Assembly (NCBI GenBank): GCA_014529385.2
Contig: CM043942.1
Coordinates: forward strand, 53,010,647 to 53,074,646
Direction of reading: 5' to 3'
DNA from: Adiantum capillus-veneris
Taxonomy: Eukaryota; Streptophyta; Polypodiopsida; Polypodiales; Pteridaceae
DNA length: 64,000 bases
Part shown: positions 53,747 through 64,000 of the stretch, piece after piece
How the letters are laid out: each line of letters begins with the position of its first letter
How positions within the stretch are numbered: position 1 is the stretch's first letter
The notes under the pieces: generated by a model
Database searches by the model: none
Told to the model about the DNA's origin: nothing
The model's input: the letters and a program-made list of their open reading frames with translations, nothing else
Translations under genes and position numbers: made by a program

Positions 53747-53782
53747 AATCTTCCCAATTGAAACAATTCAATTGGGAAGATT
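53747..53782. repeat. Perfect 16-base inverted repeat, 4-base loop
   Basis: AATCTTCCCAATTGAA, loop ACAA, then its exact reverse complement. It lies 70 bases before the integrase remnant at 53832. Confidence 0.9.
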
Positions 53783-53831
53783 ACCTCTCTAGTTTGGAGT
53801 TTGTTAATATGATGCAAAGCATATTACGATT

Positions 53832-54063
53832 AAGTTTAATCCCTTCATGCTTATGAACGATTTTCAACCTCTATCACCAATTATGGTGGGGTTGGTTAAT
53901 GATGAGGCATTTCAACAAGTCAAGGACTTTGTCCATAATCATATGGATATATTGAATATTTCTCGTCGATAAGATAGATACAAGAACTCTGCTAATGTGA
54001 CATGTCAACAAGTCACTTTCACAAAAAGTTCAAAAGAGGTATTCTTGCGTGTTCTAAAAACTT
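53832..54063 (+). pseudogene. gypsy integrase C-terminal remnant
   Basis: One frame with a single TAA gives KFNPFMLMNDFQPLSPIMVG, DEAFQQVKDFVHNHMDILNI, then DRYKNSANVTCQQVTFTKSS and EVFLRVLKTLES. The order (P-F-x-L-x-x-x-x-P-x-x-P, a helix of about 30 residues, D-R-x-K-x-x-A-x-x-x-R, F-x-x-G-D-x-V-F-L-x-V) matches the end of gypsy integrase before the GPY/F domain. No other part of that element is recognised. Confidence 0.55.
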
Positions 54064-55097
54064 TAGAAAGTCGAATGTTGATTATTTGTTTAGTCACCTC
54101 TTGTGGGACGTGCGTCTAACCTCACTCCTATCTTATTGCAGATTTAGCGAGAACCACGAATAATTGTCAATCCATGGGATGAAGCTGACTCGACTAGTGC
54201 ATGGAGGCTACAAGAGGGTGTCAATCTCTTGGAAAACAACTAACAACTCGCATCTAACTCAAGCTACACTCAAATGACCGAAATCACCAAGAGCCAATCG
54301 CTCATCGGCAAACAATTCACATCCATTACAGCATCAAATGACATCCAAACGTAATGAAACTTTTAGGACAAGTCTATAAGACCTATGCACACATGCTTAT
54401 GGTCTCAAATCCCACTTTCGATGAAGTGCAAAAAACGCGATTATTAACAATAGTGAGATTTTGACCTAGTTGTTTTCGACCCAGAATGCATCTAAATGCT
54501 TAGCAATAATGCCCCAATACCCCGCCTATACTTAGTTATTGATTTAAGAGTGTAAATTCCTAGTTATGATGAAATTAGGCCGTGGATCAACGACACCAAA
54601 AGCTACAAAATACCGTGAAATGCTTACACCAATGCGTAGAGCTCTCACCTACGGTTGCAACGCAACAGACGCGACTGCAATGTGACAACCGGGGAGGGAG
54701 TAGGAAGTGGGAGAGTGCAAGAAGTGAGCACCGTTAGCTCACGCTGTGTATTTCTTATCCAAAATCTTATAAAAATATTACAAAAGTTGGCTTTTATACC
54801 TTAGCCAAGGTTTTTGGTGGTCAAAACTAATAATCTAGTGAGGCGGTCCGGGGCGGGCAACAAGAAGAGCAACCTCTAGACACCCTTCAAGGCTCCCATG
54901 CTGCTCAATGGGGCTGGGGCACAACACAACACAAACCAAAATAACAAACCCACAGCCAAATCCCAACTACATGAGGGGCACCACCTAGTTTAAGAGCGAA
55001 CTAGGACGCAAAAGAGGAGAATCGTTAGAGCAACCCACAAACAAGCAATGAATTTACACTAACCCTAACACCAATGGAACACTCTCACACACTAAAA

Positions 55098-55145
<48 letters not shown>

Positions 55146-57263
55146 TGCTCGGGCTGCTTTGAAACGTATCGGCAATGATCAAGCAAACACAACTATATAT
55201 TTAAGAAAGAGAGAGAAAGGGGGAGGGGTGCTTGTTGCATTAATACCTTCTTACGAATCTGTCATGACAAATCAAAGTGAGATTAGTATTTGTTCAACAT
55301 AGCTTGCGTAAATTTCACCACAACACATCACAAAAAAAACCACCCCAATCACTGTCTTAAAGCCAGGGGAGTCCTCTCCACCCTGTCGCCCTCTTACAGT
55401 ATGTGGGATTTATGGCTAGATTGATGACAACACCAGAGACAAGCTATCAAGAACTTAACAAAAAACACCAAGACACTTATGCATCATTGTTGTCCATTAC
55501 TTCACGTTGGAAGGGAGACAAAGTATCCAAGCTTAGTCCAAATCCACCCTCCTTGATTCAGCAAATGTTGGGCTTACACTAGTAGGAGAATTGATAGATT
55601 TCCTACTCTCAATTGAATGATCACTCTCTCTCTTACAATGGCATAGAGTTCCCTTGCTAATCCCCTATTACAACACATGCACATGCATAAGACAATGAGC
55701 TTCCACTCAAGAGCTCCTTCTAGAGAGGTTGAGCTTGGCTTCTCAAGCTATAGCATAGTGCTCTTGCTTATGGCTCCCCCCTTTTATGCTAGCTACACCC
55801 TCCTTTTATAGCAATTTTGAAGGCTAGGGTTACTCCTCTAACCATGGTTGGGTTAGATTTTCAGCAATTTATCTAATTTCTTTTGCTTGGAATTATCAAG
55901 AAGTTGGTGGGGAAAGAGAGAGGAGAGAAATGGAGGTGATAGGACTTTTCATAGTGGGTTAGTGTTAGTAGAGTTAGTATTAATTTACAAATGGAATTGG
56001 ATATTTACAATGGGAGTATCCATGTAGGATACAAATAAGGAAGAAAAACTCTTAAGAGGTAAGAAAAGGTGGATTTCTTACAAGGTTGATGCTCCAAGTA
56101 TCTTGAGTAGGGCCAATTTTGACGCTTGTTGACGGTCCACTAGCTTTGACGGTACATTTTTTCTCCACTCTTGACCTTCCTTGAGAGACAAGGTAATTGA
56201 AGCTGAGTAATCAACCACCATGATGCTGTCTTTTAAGAGAAGAGGCTGAATTTTGTGGTTTTTTGATAGATATGGGTAATTTGGAGGAGGAAAAATGAGA
56301 CTAGGTGGTCAATTTTGGAATGGAATTGTGTGTGGGAGGTATGAGTTCACCATGGTTTCTCTTATTCTTCAAGGTTGAGGAGAAGGTGAGTAGTGTGCAG
56401 AGAAGAGTGGTGAGAGAGATGGGGATGATGAGTGGAGAAGTGTGTGTGAAAGAGGAAAATGATAAAGTGGAAGAGAGAGTGTGGCTGCATAGCATGGGAA
56501 AACTGGGGTCCACTAAAAAAATCATAGCTCACAGCTCGTAGCTCAAAAAAATATGAAAAAATTTGAGGCAAAAGTTCAGCCCACGAGCTACAACTTTTGT
56601 TTGTATTACCTTTTCAAATTCGGAGAGCAAGTGAACTTTAAAAATTCAGCAAAACCGATCGTTTTTTTCCACTGCAAAGGTCCTTGTGGGGTCCTTCTTT
56701 GGATGATTCTTTTGAATACCTCCAAGAGTGAGCCCTCCATAGTGCATGTATGCATGCCACCTACCCTTGACCTTATTTGGTAGGTCTATAATTGAAGATA
56801 TTGTTGAGATTAGGATATAGTACAACTAAAAAAAACAAATATTGAGGGGTCTAAAAAATATGTACATGTCAAATATAAATAATATAAGTGGAAAAAATAT
56901 AAAGGGGTCAAAAGAAATCTCTCTCATTATGAGGCTACCATAAAAAGATAAATATTTTTGGTGTTCTAATTTTTTAGAAAAAAACAAAATAGATGTAGGA
57001 AGGGAAAAATCAAAATAGTGAAAAAATATACACATAAATAAAACTAGTTTTTTTGGATTTTTGTTGGGGTGGAGTTACACCAAATATAAGAGAAGCTTAC
57101 ATGAAAATATTTCTATATGGCATAAAGAGTATGAAAAATGATAAGAAAAATTGTGGTAATGGTGAGGCAATGTACAGAGCATAAATAACACACACCTAGG
57201 TAGAAATATTTAAATAAATACCAAAATAATTATAAAAAATTCTTTTATTTAGGCCCTATATAT
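54064..57263. other. Mostly non-coding; probable LTR body of Tat copy A at its right end
   Basis: No gene motif. A (GA)n tract lies at 55101-55142. A minus-strand TATA-like CTATAAAAGG is near 55810, and the LTR end is fixed at 57512, so much of about 55-57.5 kb is likely the 3' LTR of copy A. Its left boundary cannot be set because no second full LTR is in the window. Confidence 0.45.
55101..55142. repeat. (GA)n microsatellite
   Basis: About 21 GA units. Confidence 0.95.
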
Positions 57264-57512
57264 AAAGAAATATTTACATACGCATGGGCCATAATATACT
57301 TATATTTTTATTATTATTATTATTTTTTTTTGGCTCAACGAGCCCAATGACTAGCTAATTGAGGGTTTTTTAAGAAGATATGGGAAAAGTCCCGTGACTC
57401 ACGCACGCCTATGTACAGTGAAATGGTAGGGATAGCCACAGTGTTTGGGTGATTTTGGTAGGGTGAGGTAACTCACTGTGGTAATTACAAAGAGCCGAAA
57501 AAACGGCTATCA
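57264..57512 (-). repeat. LTR end of Tat copy A (shared with copy B)
   Basis: This stretch is repeated almost exactly at 60420-60665: AGAAATATTTACATACGCAT, GGCTCAAC(G/T)AGCCCAATG, GACTCACGCACGCCTATG, AACGGCTATCA. The minus-strand LTR start TGATAGCCG...CGGCT can fold into a small hairpin. The PPT GGGGGAGGGCTAA follows at 57513-57525 on the minus strand. Confidence 0.85.
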
Positions 57513-57887
57513 TTAGCCCTCCCCCTGGATGATGGTATATTCATGTACCATCATAGAGCATCTTTTCCAAAGAGAGTGCTTCAGAGTCCTTGACAAGATC
57601 TTCATTGTTTGGCCCCTCGGAATTTTGGCTAGAGTTACACTCATGCTTCATGTAACAATACTTACATGAGACAGTGGCCTTTTGACAGATCTTTGGTAGA
57701 TCCTTTGGTAGAAGGCGACTCAAATAAGGCTTCAAGCGATACCCCGTTTACTTTCCTGGAGTGCTCTTTACCATTCAAGTCCATAAGCTGATAGTAACTT
57801 GAATTGAAAGCCTTCTTGACTATGTATGGCCTTGCCATCTAGTTTCAAACTTGGCATCAAAACGATTATCGAGTTGATTGTCATACC

Positions 57888-58142
57888 TTAGCACCAGATC
57901 TCCTTCATTGATGCCTTTTGCAAAGGATGAAGCAAATCCAAGGCTAAGTGATGAAGTGACATATACTTCACCTTTTGAATGAATGAGATGACCTCCTTAA
58001 GACTCTTGGGTGATGGGAGCTCAATAAGAGCCTTTGCCTTCGAAGGATCCACTTCAATGCCTTTGTAAGAAACTTTATGACCAAGCAAGATTACTTCATC
58101 CTCACCTATATGGCACTTGTCGGGGTTGAGTTGACCTCCCAT
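57888..58142 (-). pseudogene. Copy A: end of RT fused to integrase tail
   Basis: GGQLNPDKCHIGEDEVILLG, YKGIEVDPSKAKALIELPSP and KSLKEVISFIQKVKYMS are the gypsy RT thumb and connection. LLHPLQK then runs directly into codons for the integrase-tail sequence (ASMKEIWC is that sequence read out of frame). It marks the deletion breakpoint. Confidence 0.8.
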
Positions 58143-58169
58143 GTCATAGAGCTTCTTTAAACCCTTCTT

Positions 58170-59453
58170 CTACCCTTTGTAGATGCAATGATTTTGAGCT
58201 ATAAATACAGAAATCATCAATGAACACCCTAATTGACTTTCCAAGAATGCTTGAAACACCATATTCATGAAACGTTGGAATGTTGCAGGAGCATTTGTCA
58301 GACCAAATGGCATGACTCTAAAAGCATAACAACCCCAAGGAGTGATAAAGGTTGTTTTCAATTGATCCTCTAGTGCAATCCCTATTTGAAAGTAACCTGA
58401 GTAACCATCGCACACAGTGTACTTCTCATGACCAGCTACCTCATTTAGTATCTCATCCTGGAATGGGAGGGGAAAGTGATCTCTCTTTGTTGCCTCATTG
58501 AGGGGACGGTAATCCACACACACCCTCCACTTGCCGTTCTTCTTAGGAGTGACAACAACAGGAGAGAACCACTGTGAATTCTCCACTGGATAAATGAACC
58601 CTGCTGCTAGAAGCTTTCTTACCTCCTTGAGTAAAGCCTGCTCCTTGATGACTCCTAGCCTTCGTAGCTTCTGAGCCTTAGGTGTGGCCTCTGGCTTCAA
58701 CTCAATTTTGTGTTGAATAGCATCTACTCCACGCACATCAGTGTAGTCTTTAGCAAAAAGCCTAGGAAACTTCCTTAGAACACATTTGAACTCCTCTCTT
58801 TCATCCTTTGTAAGTGTTGTTGATAGAATACCTTCCAGCATCCCTTCATCTTGAACACCTTCGTTCTCTTGAGGACCTACCTCCTCCAAGCCTTGACAAG
58901 AGGTCTCTTGGTTTCTTGGCTTAAACCTTACCCCCATGACTTCGATGGAAGACTCCTCTTCAATAATGCTGCCGCTACTTTCTTCTTCTGAAGTGCTATC
59001 GGTCCAACCTTCTTCCGTCTCACTTTGAGATGATTCTTCATGGAGCTCCTCTTGGCATTGCTCCTTCATGTCAAAGACAACCTTCTTATGATTGTCATTC
59101 CTGCAAATTAATTTCCCACTCTCCCAATCCTGTAAAGCTCGCATTTTCATTAGCCATGGTCTTCCTAGGATAAATGGATAACCACTTCCCTTGGTTGACA
59201 TAACATAAAAATCCACCGCTTTCTTAATGCCAAAGGCCTCTACAAAGACATTTTTACAAATGCCTACACACCTAGCCTTGCTATTGTTTGCCATCTTGAC
59301 TTTGATTTCAGGTGTCTCCTGGATGTGCATGCCTAGTCTTTGCATGAGTCCCTCTGTCATGATGCAAATTTGTGCACCCCCATCCACTAGACCTTTCCTA
59401 ACCAATCTTCCTTTTATGTAACAATCTAGCACATGTGTAATATCCTCGTTCAT
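58170..59453 (-). pseudogene. Copy A: protease and reverse transcriptase
   Basis: 427 codons open. Protease: KGLVDGGAQICIMTEGLMQR (D-G-G) and YPFILGRPWL. An acidic Glu/Ser linker follows. RT: HKIELKPEATPKAQKLRRLG, FIYPVENSQWFSPVVVTPKK, VDYRPLNEATKRDHFPLPFQ, KYTVCDGYSGYFQIGI (catalytic Asp present) and WGCYAFRVMPFGLTNAPATF. At VFQAF the frame shifts by one base, so the F-I-D-D box is read as nonsense (QLGCSLMISVFIAQN) and a stop follows. A one-base indel at about 58245 explains this. Confidence 0.85.
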
Positions 59454-59470
59454 TTCAGCATGTGCAATTT

Positions 59471-60418
59471 TTACAACAGAAAACTCTCTTTTACCTTTCT
59501 CCTAGTGCTAGCTGCCTTTGTTAAATCCCTCCTAACTTGTGGGCATAATGCAAGAAACTGAGACCATGAGATATCAAGACCCTTACCTCGCATGTCTTCC
59601 AACAGGTTGTATGGAGCCATACCATGTCCAAGAGAGAAGTCTTGGAGATTGATACGACGTCGAGTCCTCTTAGCTTCCTTGGTCTCCTTTGCCTTCTTGT
59701 CTTGTCCATGGTCACTCTGTGATGGGACACCCTCTTTCTCTTTACCTTTTCCTCGGCCACGCTTAATGCCATTGGCTTCCATGTCAACCTCATTTGAATT
59801 TGTCACCTCTACCACATGCACATTTGGATCTGGCAAAGGTGGAACTCCTTCTATCCCTTGTGGAGGTGGTCTTGGTCCATTTGGCCTTTGTAGAAGCCTT
59901 GGTTGTTGACTAGCTCCTTCTTCTGCATTCATCACTGGGTAATTCATGTTAGGTCTCCCTGGCTCTCCACGGGGCCAAGGACAATTATACATCCCATGTC
60001 CAGACTCTCCGCAATTCCAACATTGCAAGACTCTCCTAGGTCGTGGATCTCGCTCTTCAGACTTCTTTGCTTGTCCCTTTGGACCTACAGCTTGTGCAAG
60101 GTGAATTGACAGGCTGCTGAAAGATTCATTTAACTTCTCAATTACTTCTGCCGCTACCTCAGGAAGATCTATCGATGTTGATGCTTGTGACTTATTTTTG
60201 GGTCTAAGACATTCTATTGGAACCTCTCCCCTTAAGCACTTGAGTTTCCTATATTTCTCAGCAGCCCTAGTTTCAGCTGCATCAAAGGTAGCAGGTGCAC
60301 CCGCCTCAACTTTTACCTTAAGGTCATGAAAGAGTCCGGCTATGAACCTCTCCTTCTTTAGAAATTCTGCACCATCACCAGGGTTAGCAACATTTCGTAT
60401 CCATAGAGCCCAAAGACG
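59471..60418 (-). pseudogene. Copy A: gag C-terminal part with CCHC knuckle
   Basis: Open from the junction at 60418: FLKKERFIAGLFHDLKVKVE and FDAAETRAAEKYRKLKCLRG (end of capsid, matching FLKKKRFMVGLYPLLKAKVE of the gag at 27892-29799). Then a CCHC knuckle CWNCGESGHGMYNCPWPRG near 60020, Pro-rich and Lys/Arg-rich linkers, and a stop at 59471. The N-terminal capsid is lost at the 60420 breakpoint. Confidence 0.82.
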
Positions 60419-60419
60419 T

Positions 60420-60665
60420 AGAAATATTTACATACGCATGGGCCATAATATACTTATAATTTATTTATTTTTTAATTTTTTTTTTGGCTCAACTAGCCCA
60501 ATGACTAGCTAATTGAGGGTTTTTTAAGAAGATATGGAAAAAGTCCCGTGACTCACGCACGCCTATGTACAGTGAAATGGTAGGGATAGCCACAATTTTT
60601 GGGTGATTTTGGTAGGGTGAGGTAACTCACTGTGGTAATTACAAAGAGCCGAAAAACGGCTATCA
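60420..60665 (-). repeat. LTR end of Tat copy B, truncated
   Basis: 246 bases homologous to 57264-57512, ending AACGGCTATCA. Its other side is cut at 60420 and joined to gag of copy A, so only the terminal part of the LTR remains. Confidence 0.85.
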
Positions 60666-61520
60666 TTAGCCCTCCCCTTGGATGATGGTATATTCATGTA
60701 CCATCATAGAGCATCTTTTCCAAAGAGAGTGCTTCAGAGTCCTTGACAAGATCTTCATTGTTTGGCCCCTCGGAATTTTGGCTAGAGTTACACTCATAAG
60801 CTGATAGTAACTTGAATTGAAAGCCTTCTTGACTATGTATGGCCCTTGCCATCTAGTTTCAAACTTGGCATCAAAACGATTATCGAGTCGATTGTCATAC
60901 CTTAGCACCAGATCTCCTTCATTGATGCCTTTGTCCTTTAGTTTCTTGTCAAGCTTCTCCTTCGCCTGCGTAGCTTTCCTCTTGTAGCACTCGTATGCTG
61001 CTTCTCTTTTCCACTCAAGCTCAGCTAAGGTAAGAAGTCGATCCATCCATGCTTCTTGATCATCTTGTGCTGATTTTCCATGAAGTCGCATTGTTGGAAT
61101 GTTTAGTTCAATTGGCTGTAAAGCCTCTTGACCATAGACCAAGTGAAATGGTGTGAACTCCGTGGCTTCCCTATATGTGGTTCGATATGCCCACAAGGCA
61201 CCATCCAAGAAGTCATCCCACAACTTTGTCTTGTTTTTCACCATCTTTCTAATGATGCCTGCAATGACACCATTAGCTTTTTCTACCAAACCATTTGATT
61301 GGGGATAGTAGGGTGTACTGTGACGATGTAGAATGTGAAGTACTTCACAGACTTCTGTGAGCAAGCCCTTCCTAAACCCTGGACCATTATCAGAAACAAT
61401 CTCCAAAGGTGTGCCAAATCTGCAACAAATGTGATTGTACACAAACTTGCTAACTGTCCTCTCATTCACTCTTGCCACACTTTGAGCTTCCACCCACCTA
61501 GTCATATAGTCTACAGCCAC
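60666..61520 (-). pseudogene. Copy B: integrase core and C-terminal domain
   Basis: VAVDYMTRWVEAQSVARVNE (first Asp), FGTPLEIVSDNGPGFRKGLL (second Asp), YYPQSNGLVEKANGVIAGII (Glu), WDDFLDGALWAYRTTYREAT, FHLVYGQEALQPIELNIPTM, GDLVLRYDN and FETRWQGPYIVKKAFNSSYY (GPY domain). The DDE triad is intact, so the domain itself looks functional. It is one frame away from the rest of pol: a single missing A in an A run near 61540 explains the break. The tail after GPY is altered by the 127-base deletion. Confidence 0.87.
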
Positions 61521-63955
61521 TAGAATGTAGAGTTTACCATTTTTGTCCTAGGCAGAGGACCCATGGCATCAATGCCCCACTTTTCAAAGGGTCCATTTGC
61601 AATCACTATTTGCCTCGGGCCATGCACCAACCTTCTATTTCCATTTATCTGACAATTGTGATAGCTTTTACACCAATGCTGGACATCCACATGCAGACTT
61701 GGCCAAACATACCCCGCAAGCAAAATCTTCTTCACAGTTAATTCTTGGGCAAAATGACCACCACATGCTTCTTCATGCAAACCTTTTAGAATGGCTGGAA
61801 TTTCCTCAATAGTTGGTACTCTTCTGCATACTTGATCCCTCCCTCTTTGATAGAGGGAGCCTTCTAGGAAGAGATATGCGCTTGCCTTCTTCATGAGTCT
61901 CCTCTTTTGAGCCTTCGTGAAGTCTTGTGGAAACTCGCCCTCCAAAATGTAGCTAATAATGGGAGTCAATGACTCCAATCCCTGGTATCTCGGTTGCTTG
62001 ACAGTTGCTGCCACCATGATGACCTGCACTTCTTTCTCAACACATGTAACTACTTGATGTGCAAGTAAATCGGCGTCTTCATTCTGTTTCCTAGGAATAT
62101 GATATAGTTGCACTTCTTCAAATTGATTAAACAATCTACGAATGGCATGAACTTTTGTCCGTAAGCTTTCATTCTTGCATGCCCAAATGCCTAAAATCTG
62201 TTTAACAATGAGAAGTGCATCTCCCTTTACCATGAGGCGTTGTATCCCTTGGCCAATGCACATCTTCAAACCATGAATTAGTGTGTCGTATTCTGCTTCA
62301 TTGTTGCTAGCTGAACTTGGTAGATTGAACTTCTCTTTCATGACCACCTCTCCACTTGGGTTGAGCAACACTAGCCCTCCCCCTGCTTTCCCTGTGGCTC
62401 GTCGAAAAGCTCCATCAAAGAATAAGGTAAAAGCATTGGGAATACTTTTTGGTGGTGGCAATGGTAGGGTCTTTACTTGAGGCACCTTAATTTCTTTCTC
62501 ATGTACCCTATAAGTGAGAATCTCTGCCAATTGTGCACGCACACTATCTTCTACCTTGAAAGAGTATTGAAACTCTTGCAACTCCATAATCCACTTTGAG
62601 ATCCTAGTACTAAGATTCATTTGAGATGACACCCAAGGGAACACATTTTCTGCAGTGAGAATTACAAAAGGTTTTGGTAGTAGGTAGGATCTAAAATTTC
62701 TCACCGCAAACATGAGAGAAAGCATCATGAGTGTGTAGTCTCTCTCCAAAGCATTCATGACCCTACTAGCAAAGTAGATGGGTCGCATCCTTGTACTGTG
62801 GGGATCTTGTTGTAGCAACACAGCACCAATTGTTTCCCTTCCAACACTAGAGCTAACAAAGAATGTGTACTCCCAACAAGGAGGCATGAGTGTTGGTAGC
62901 TCTGACAAAATGACTTTAATGTTACAAAAATACTCTTCAATCTCATCAGACCATGCAAATTCTACTTGTTGTGTTAACTTTTGCAAAGGATAAAGCAACT
63001 CCAAGGCTAAGTGAATGAAGCGTGACATATACTTCACCTTTTCAATGAATGAGATGACCTCCTTAAGACTCTTGGGTGATGGTAGCTCAATAAGAGCCTT
63101 TGCCTTCGAAGGATCCACTTCAATGCCTTTGTAAGAAACTTTATGACCAAGCAAGATTACTTCATCCTCACCTATATGGCACTTGTCGGGGTTGAGTTGA
63201 CCTCCCATGTCATAGAGCTTCTTTAAACCTTCTTCTACCCTTTGTAGATGCAATGATTTTGAGCTATAAATACAGAAATCATCAATGAACACCCTAATTG
63301 ACTTTCCAAAGAATGCTTGAAACACCATATTCATGAAACGTTGGAATGTTGCAGGAGCATTTGTCAGACCAAATGGAATGACTCTAAAAGCATAACAACC
63401 CCAAGGAGTGATAAAGGTTGTTTTCAATTGATCCTCCAGTGCAATCCCTATTTGAAAGTAACCTGAGTAACCATTGCACACAGTGTACTTCTCATGACCA
63501 GCTACCTCATTTAGTATCTCATCCTGGAATGGGAGGGGAAAGTGATCTCTCTTTGTTGCCTCATTGAGGGGACGGTAATCCACACACACCCTCCACTTGC
63601 CGTTCTTCTTAGGAGTGACAACAACAGGAGAGACCCACTGTGAATTCTCCACTGGGTAAATGAACCCTGCTACTAGAAGCTTTCTTACCTCCTTGAGTAA
63701 AGCCTGCTCCTTGATGACTCCTAGCCTTCGTAGCTTGTGAGCCTTAGGTGTGGCCTCTGGCTTCAACTCAATTTTGTGTTGAACAGCATCTACTCCACGC
63801 ACATCAGTGTAGTCTTTAGAAAAAAGCCTAGGAAACTTCCTTAGCACACATTTGAACTCCTCTCTTTCATCCTTTGTAAGTGTTGTTGATAGCATACCTT
63901 CTAGCATCCCTTCATCTTGAACACCTTCGTTCTCTTGAGGACCTACCTCCTCCAA
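61520..63955 (-). pseudogene. Copy B: RT, dual RNase H and integrase zinc domain
   Basis: 811 codons open. RT at about 60-310 has FIDD at 223-226, but motif A reads YTVCNGYSGYFQIGI: the catalytic Asp is Asn (residue 161, codon AAT). Copy A has GAT, so this is a CpG-type transition. First RNase H 325-480 (FFVSSSVGRETIGAVLLQ, degenerate as usual in Tat). Second, archaeal-type RNase H 505-650 with FFDGAFRRATGKAGGG (Asp), NNEAEYDTLIHGL (Glu) and VKGDALLIVKQI (Asp). Integrase H-H-C-C zinc domain at about 735-780 (HEEACGGHF ... CKSYHNCQ). The frame is open upstream to 64000. Confidence 0.9.
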
Positions 63956-64000
63956 GCCTTGACAAGAGGTCTCTTGGTTTCTTGGCTTAAACCTTACCCC

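Larger units (their letters stand above)
52751..53830. other. Non-coding stretch with minisatellite and short duplications
   Basis: 52899-53155 carries the reverse complement of the CTACCTAAAT minisatellite (TTTAGGTAATGC, TTTAGATAGCAT phrases). 53312-53404 is a ~51-base tandem duplication (GCTAAAATCGATCTTTTACT twice). 53747-53782 is a perfect hairpin. The open piece 53499-53702 has no family motif. Confidence 0.55.
57513..60419 (-). mobile_element. Tat-lineage gypsy copy A, internally deleted
   Basis: Internal region on the minus strand: gag missing its N-terminus (60419-59471), protease and RT (59453-58170), an RT/RNase H start (58142-57930), then a jump to the integrase C-terminal end near 57915 and the PPT. 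Compared with copy B, about 2.05 kb (B coordinates about 60932-62976: RNase H domains and most of integrase) is missing. The junction at 57914-57920 carries a shared CCTTT. Nucleotide identity to copy B is very high where they overlap, so both are recent relatives. Confidence 0.85.
60666..64000 (-). mobile_element. Tat-lineage gypsy copy B (runs off right edge)
   Basis: The PPT GGGGAGGGCTAA is at 60666-60677 and pol on the minus strand runs to the window edge. The gypsy order is RT, RNase H, archaeal-type RNase H, integrase. The second RNase H marks the Tat lineage (Tat/Ogre/Retand). Against copy A it lacks 127 bases near 60797 (A has GCTTCATGTAACAATACTTA there). Gag and the 5' LTR would lie right of 64000. 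Confidence 0.88.

Noticed and set aside
1-64000. tRNA or rRNA genes
   Set aside because: tRNA-like text is limited to PBS sites (complements of tRNA 3' ends); no cloverleaf with A and B boxes was recognised by eye, though a tRNA scan would be needed to exclude one.

Overview
The window reads as nuclear DNA of a land plant, AT-rich and built almost entirely of retroelements. Evidence: plant-type Ty1/copia and Ty3/gypsy LTR elements primed by initiator-Met and Asp tRNAs, a Tat-lineage gypsy polyprotein with two RNase H domains, LINEs with an APE endonuclease and a C-terminal zinc knuckle, DUF4283-like gag/ORF1 debris, and long (GA)n tracts. Nothing bacterial, organellar or viral is seen. The exact group is not decidable by eye; a large-genome non-flowering plant such as a fern is only a guess. 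One plausible host gene was found (5616-6347, unrecognised, with a mitochondrial-presequence-like N-terminus).

Layout. 1-3128: 5' end (minus strand) of a decayed chromovirus-like gypsy element, its Met PBS and probable LTR. 3190-3510: 3' stub of a copia element. 3517-4850: 3' fragment of a LINE. 5030-5505: small inverted-repeat (MULE/MITE-like) element. 5616-6347: candidate gene. 8821-9240: DUF4283-like ORF1 fragment. 9621-12700: two decayed retroelement pieces, one with a ~330-bp tandem duplication. 13441-18056: a nearly intact LINE on the minus strand lying exactly between two (GA)n tracts. 19494-24731: complete copia element (5-bp TSD ATTTT). 25124-31575: gypsy deletion derivative with unequal LTRs. 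32229-43818: an 11.6-kb LTR element (TSD TTGAA) with no recognisable RT or integrase. Its leader carries an array of perfect 24-bp palindromes, and a DEAD-box helicase fragment sits just before its PPT. 43833-52750: another LTR element whose right LTR is split by a 6.7-kb LTR element (45782-52512, TSD TAGCC) that carries a broken MAPKKK-like kinase. 53832-54063: integrase tail. About 55 kb to 64000: two closely related Tat-lineage gypsy copies in tandem on the minus strand, fused through a rearrangement at 60420.

The features most worth attention are four. First, the palindrome array between PBS and gag of the 32-44 kb element: six perfect copies while the spacers have diverged. Second, host-gene fragments inside two separate LTR elements. 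Third, the LINE bounded by (GA)n/(TC)n at both ends. Fourth, that LINE's ORF1 and ORF2, which share one frame and are separated only by a UAG.

Most elements are decayed by in-frame stops, frameshifts, catalytic-residue substitutions or internal deletions. The copia element, the LINE and the right-hand Tat copy are the best preserved. Coordinates of LTR ends with TSDs are exact; boundaries given without a TSD are approximate.
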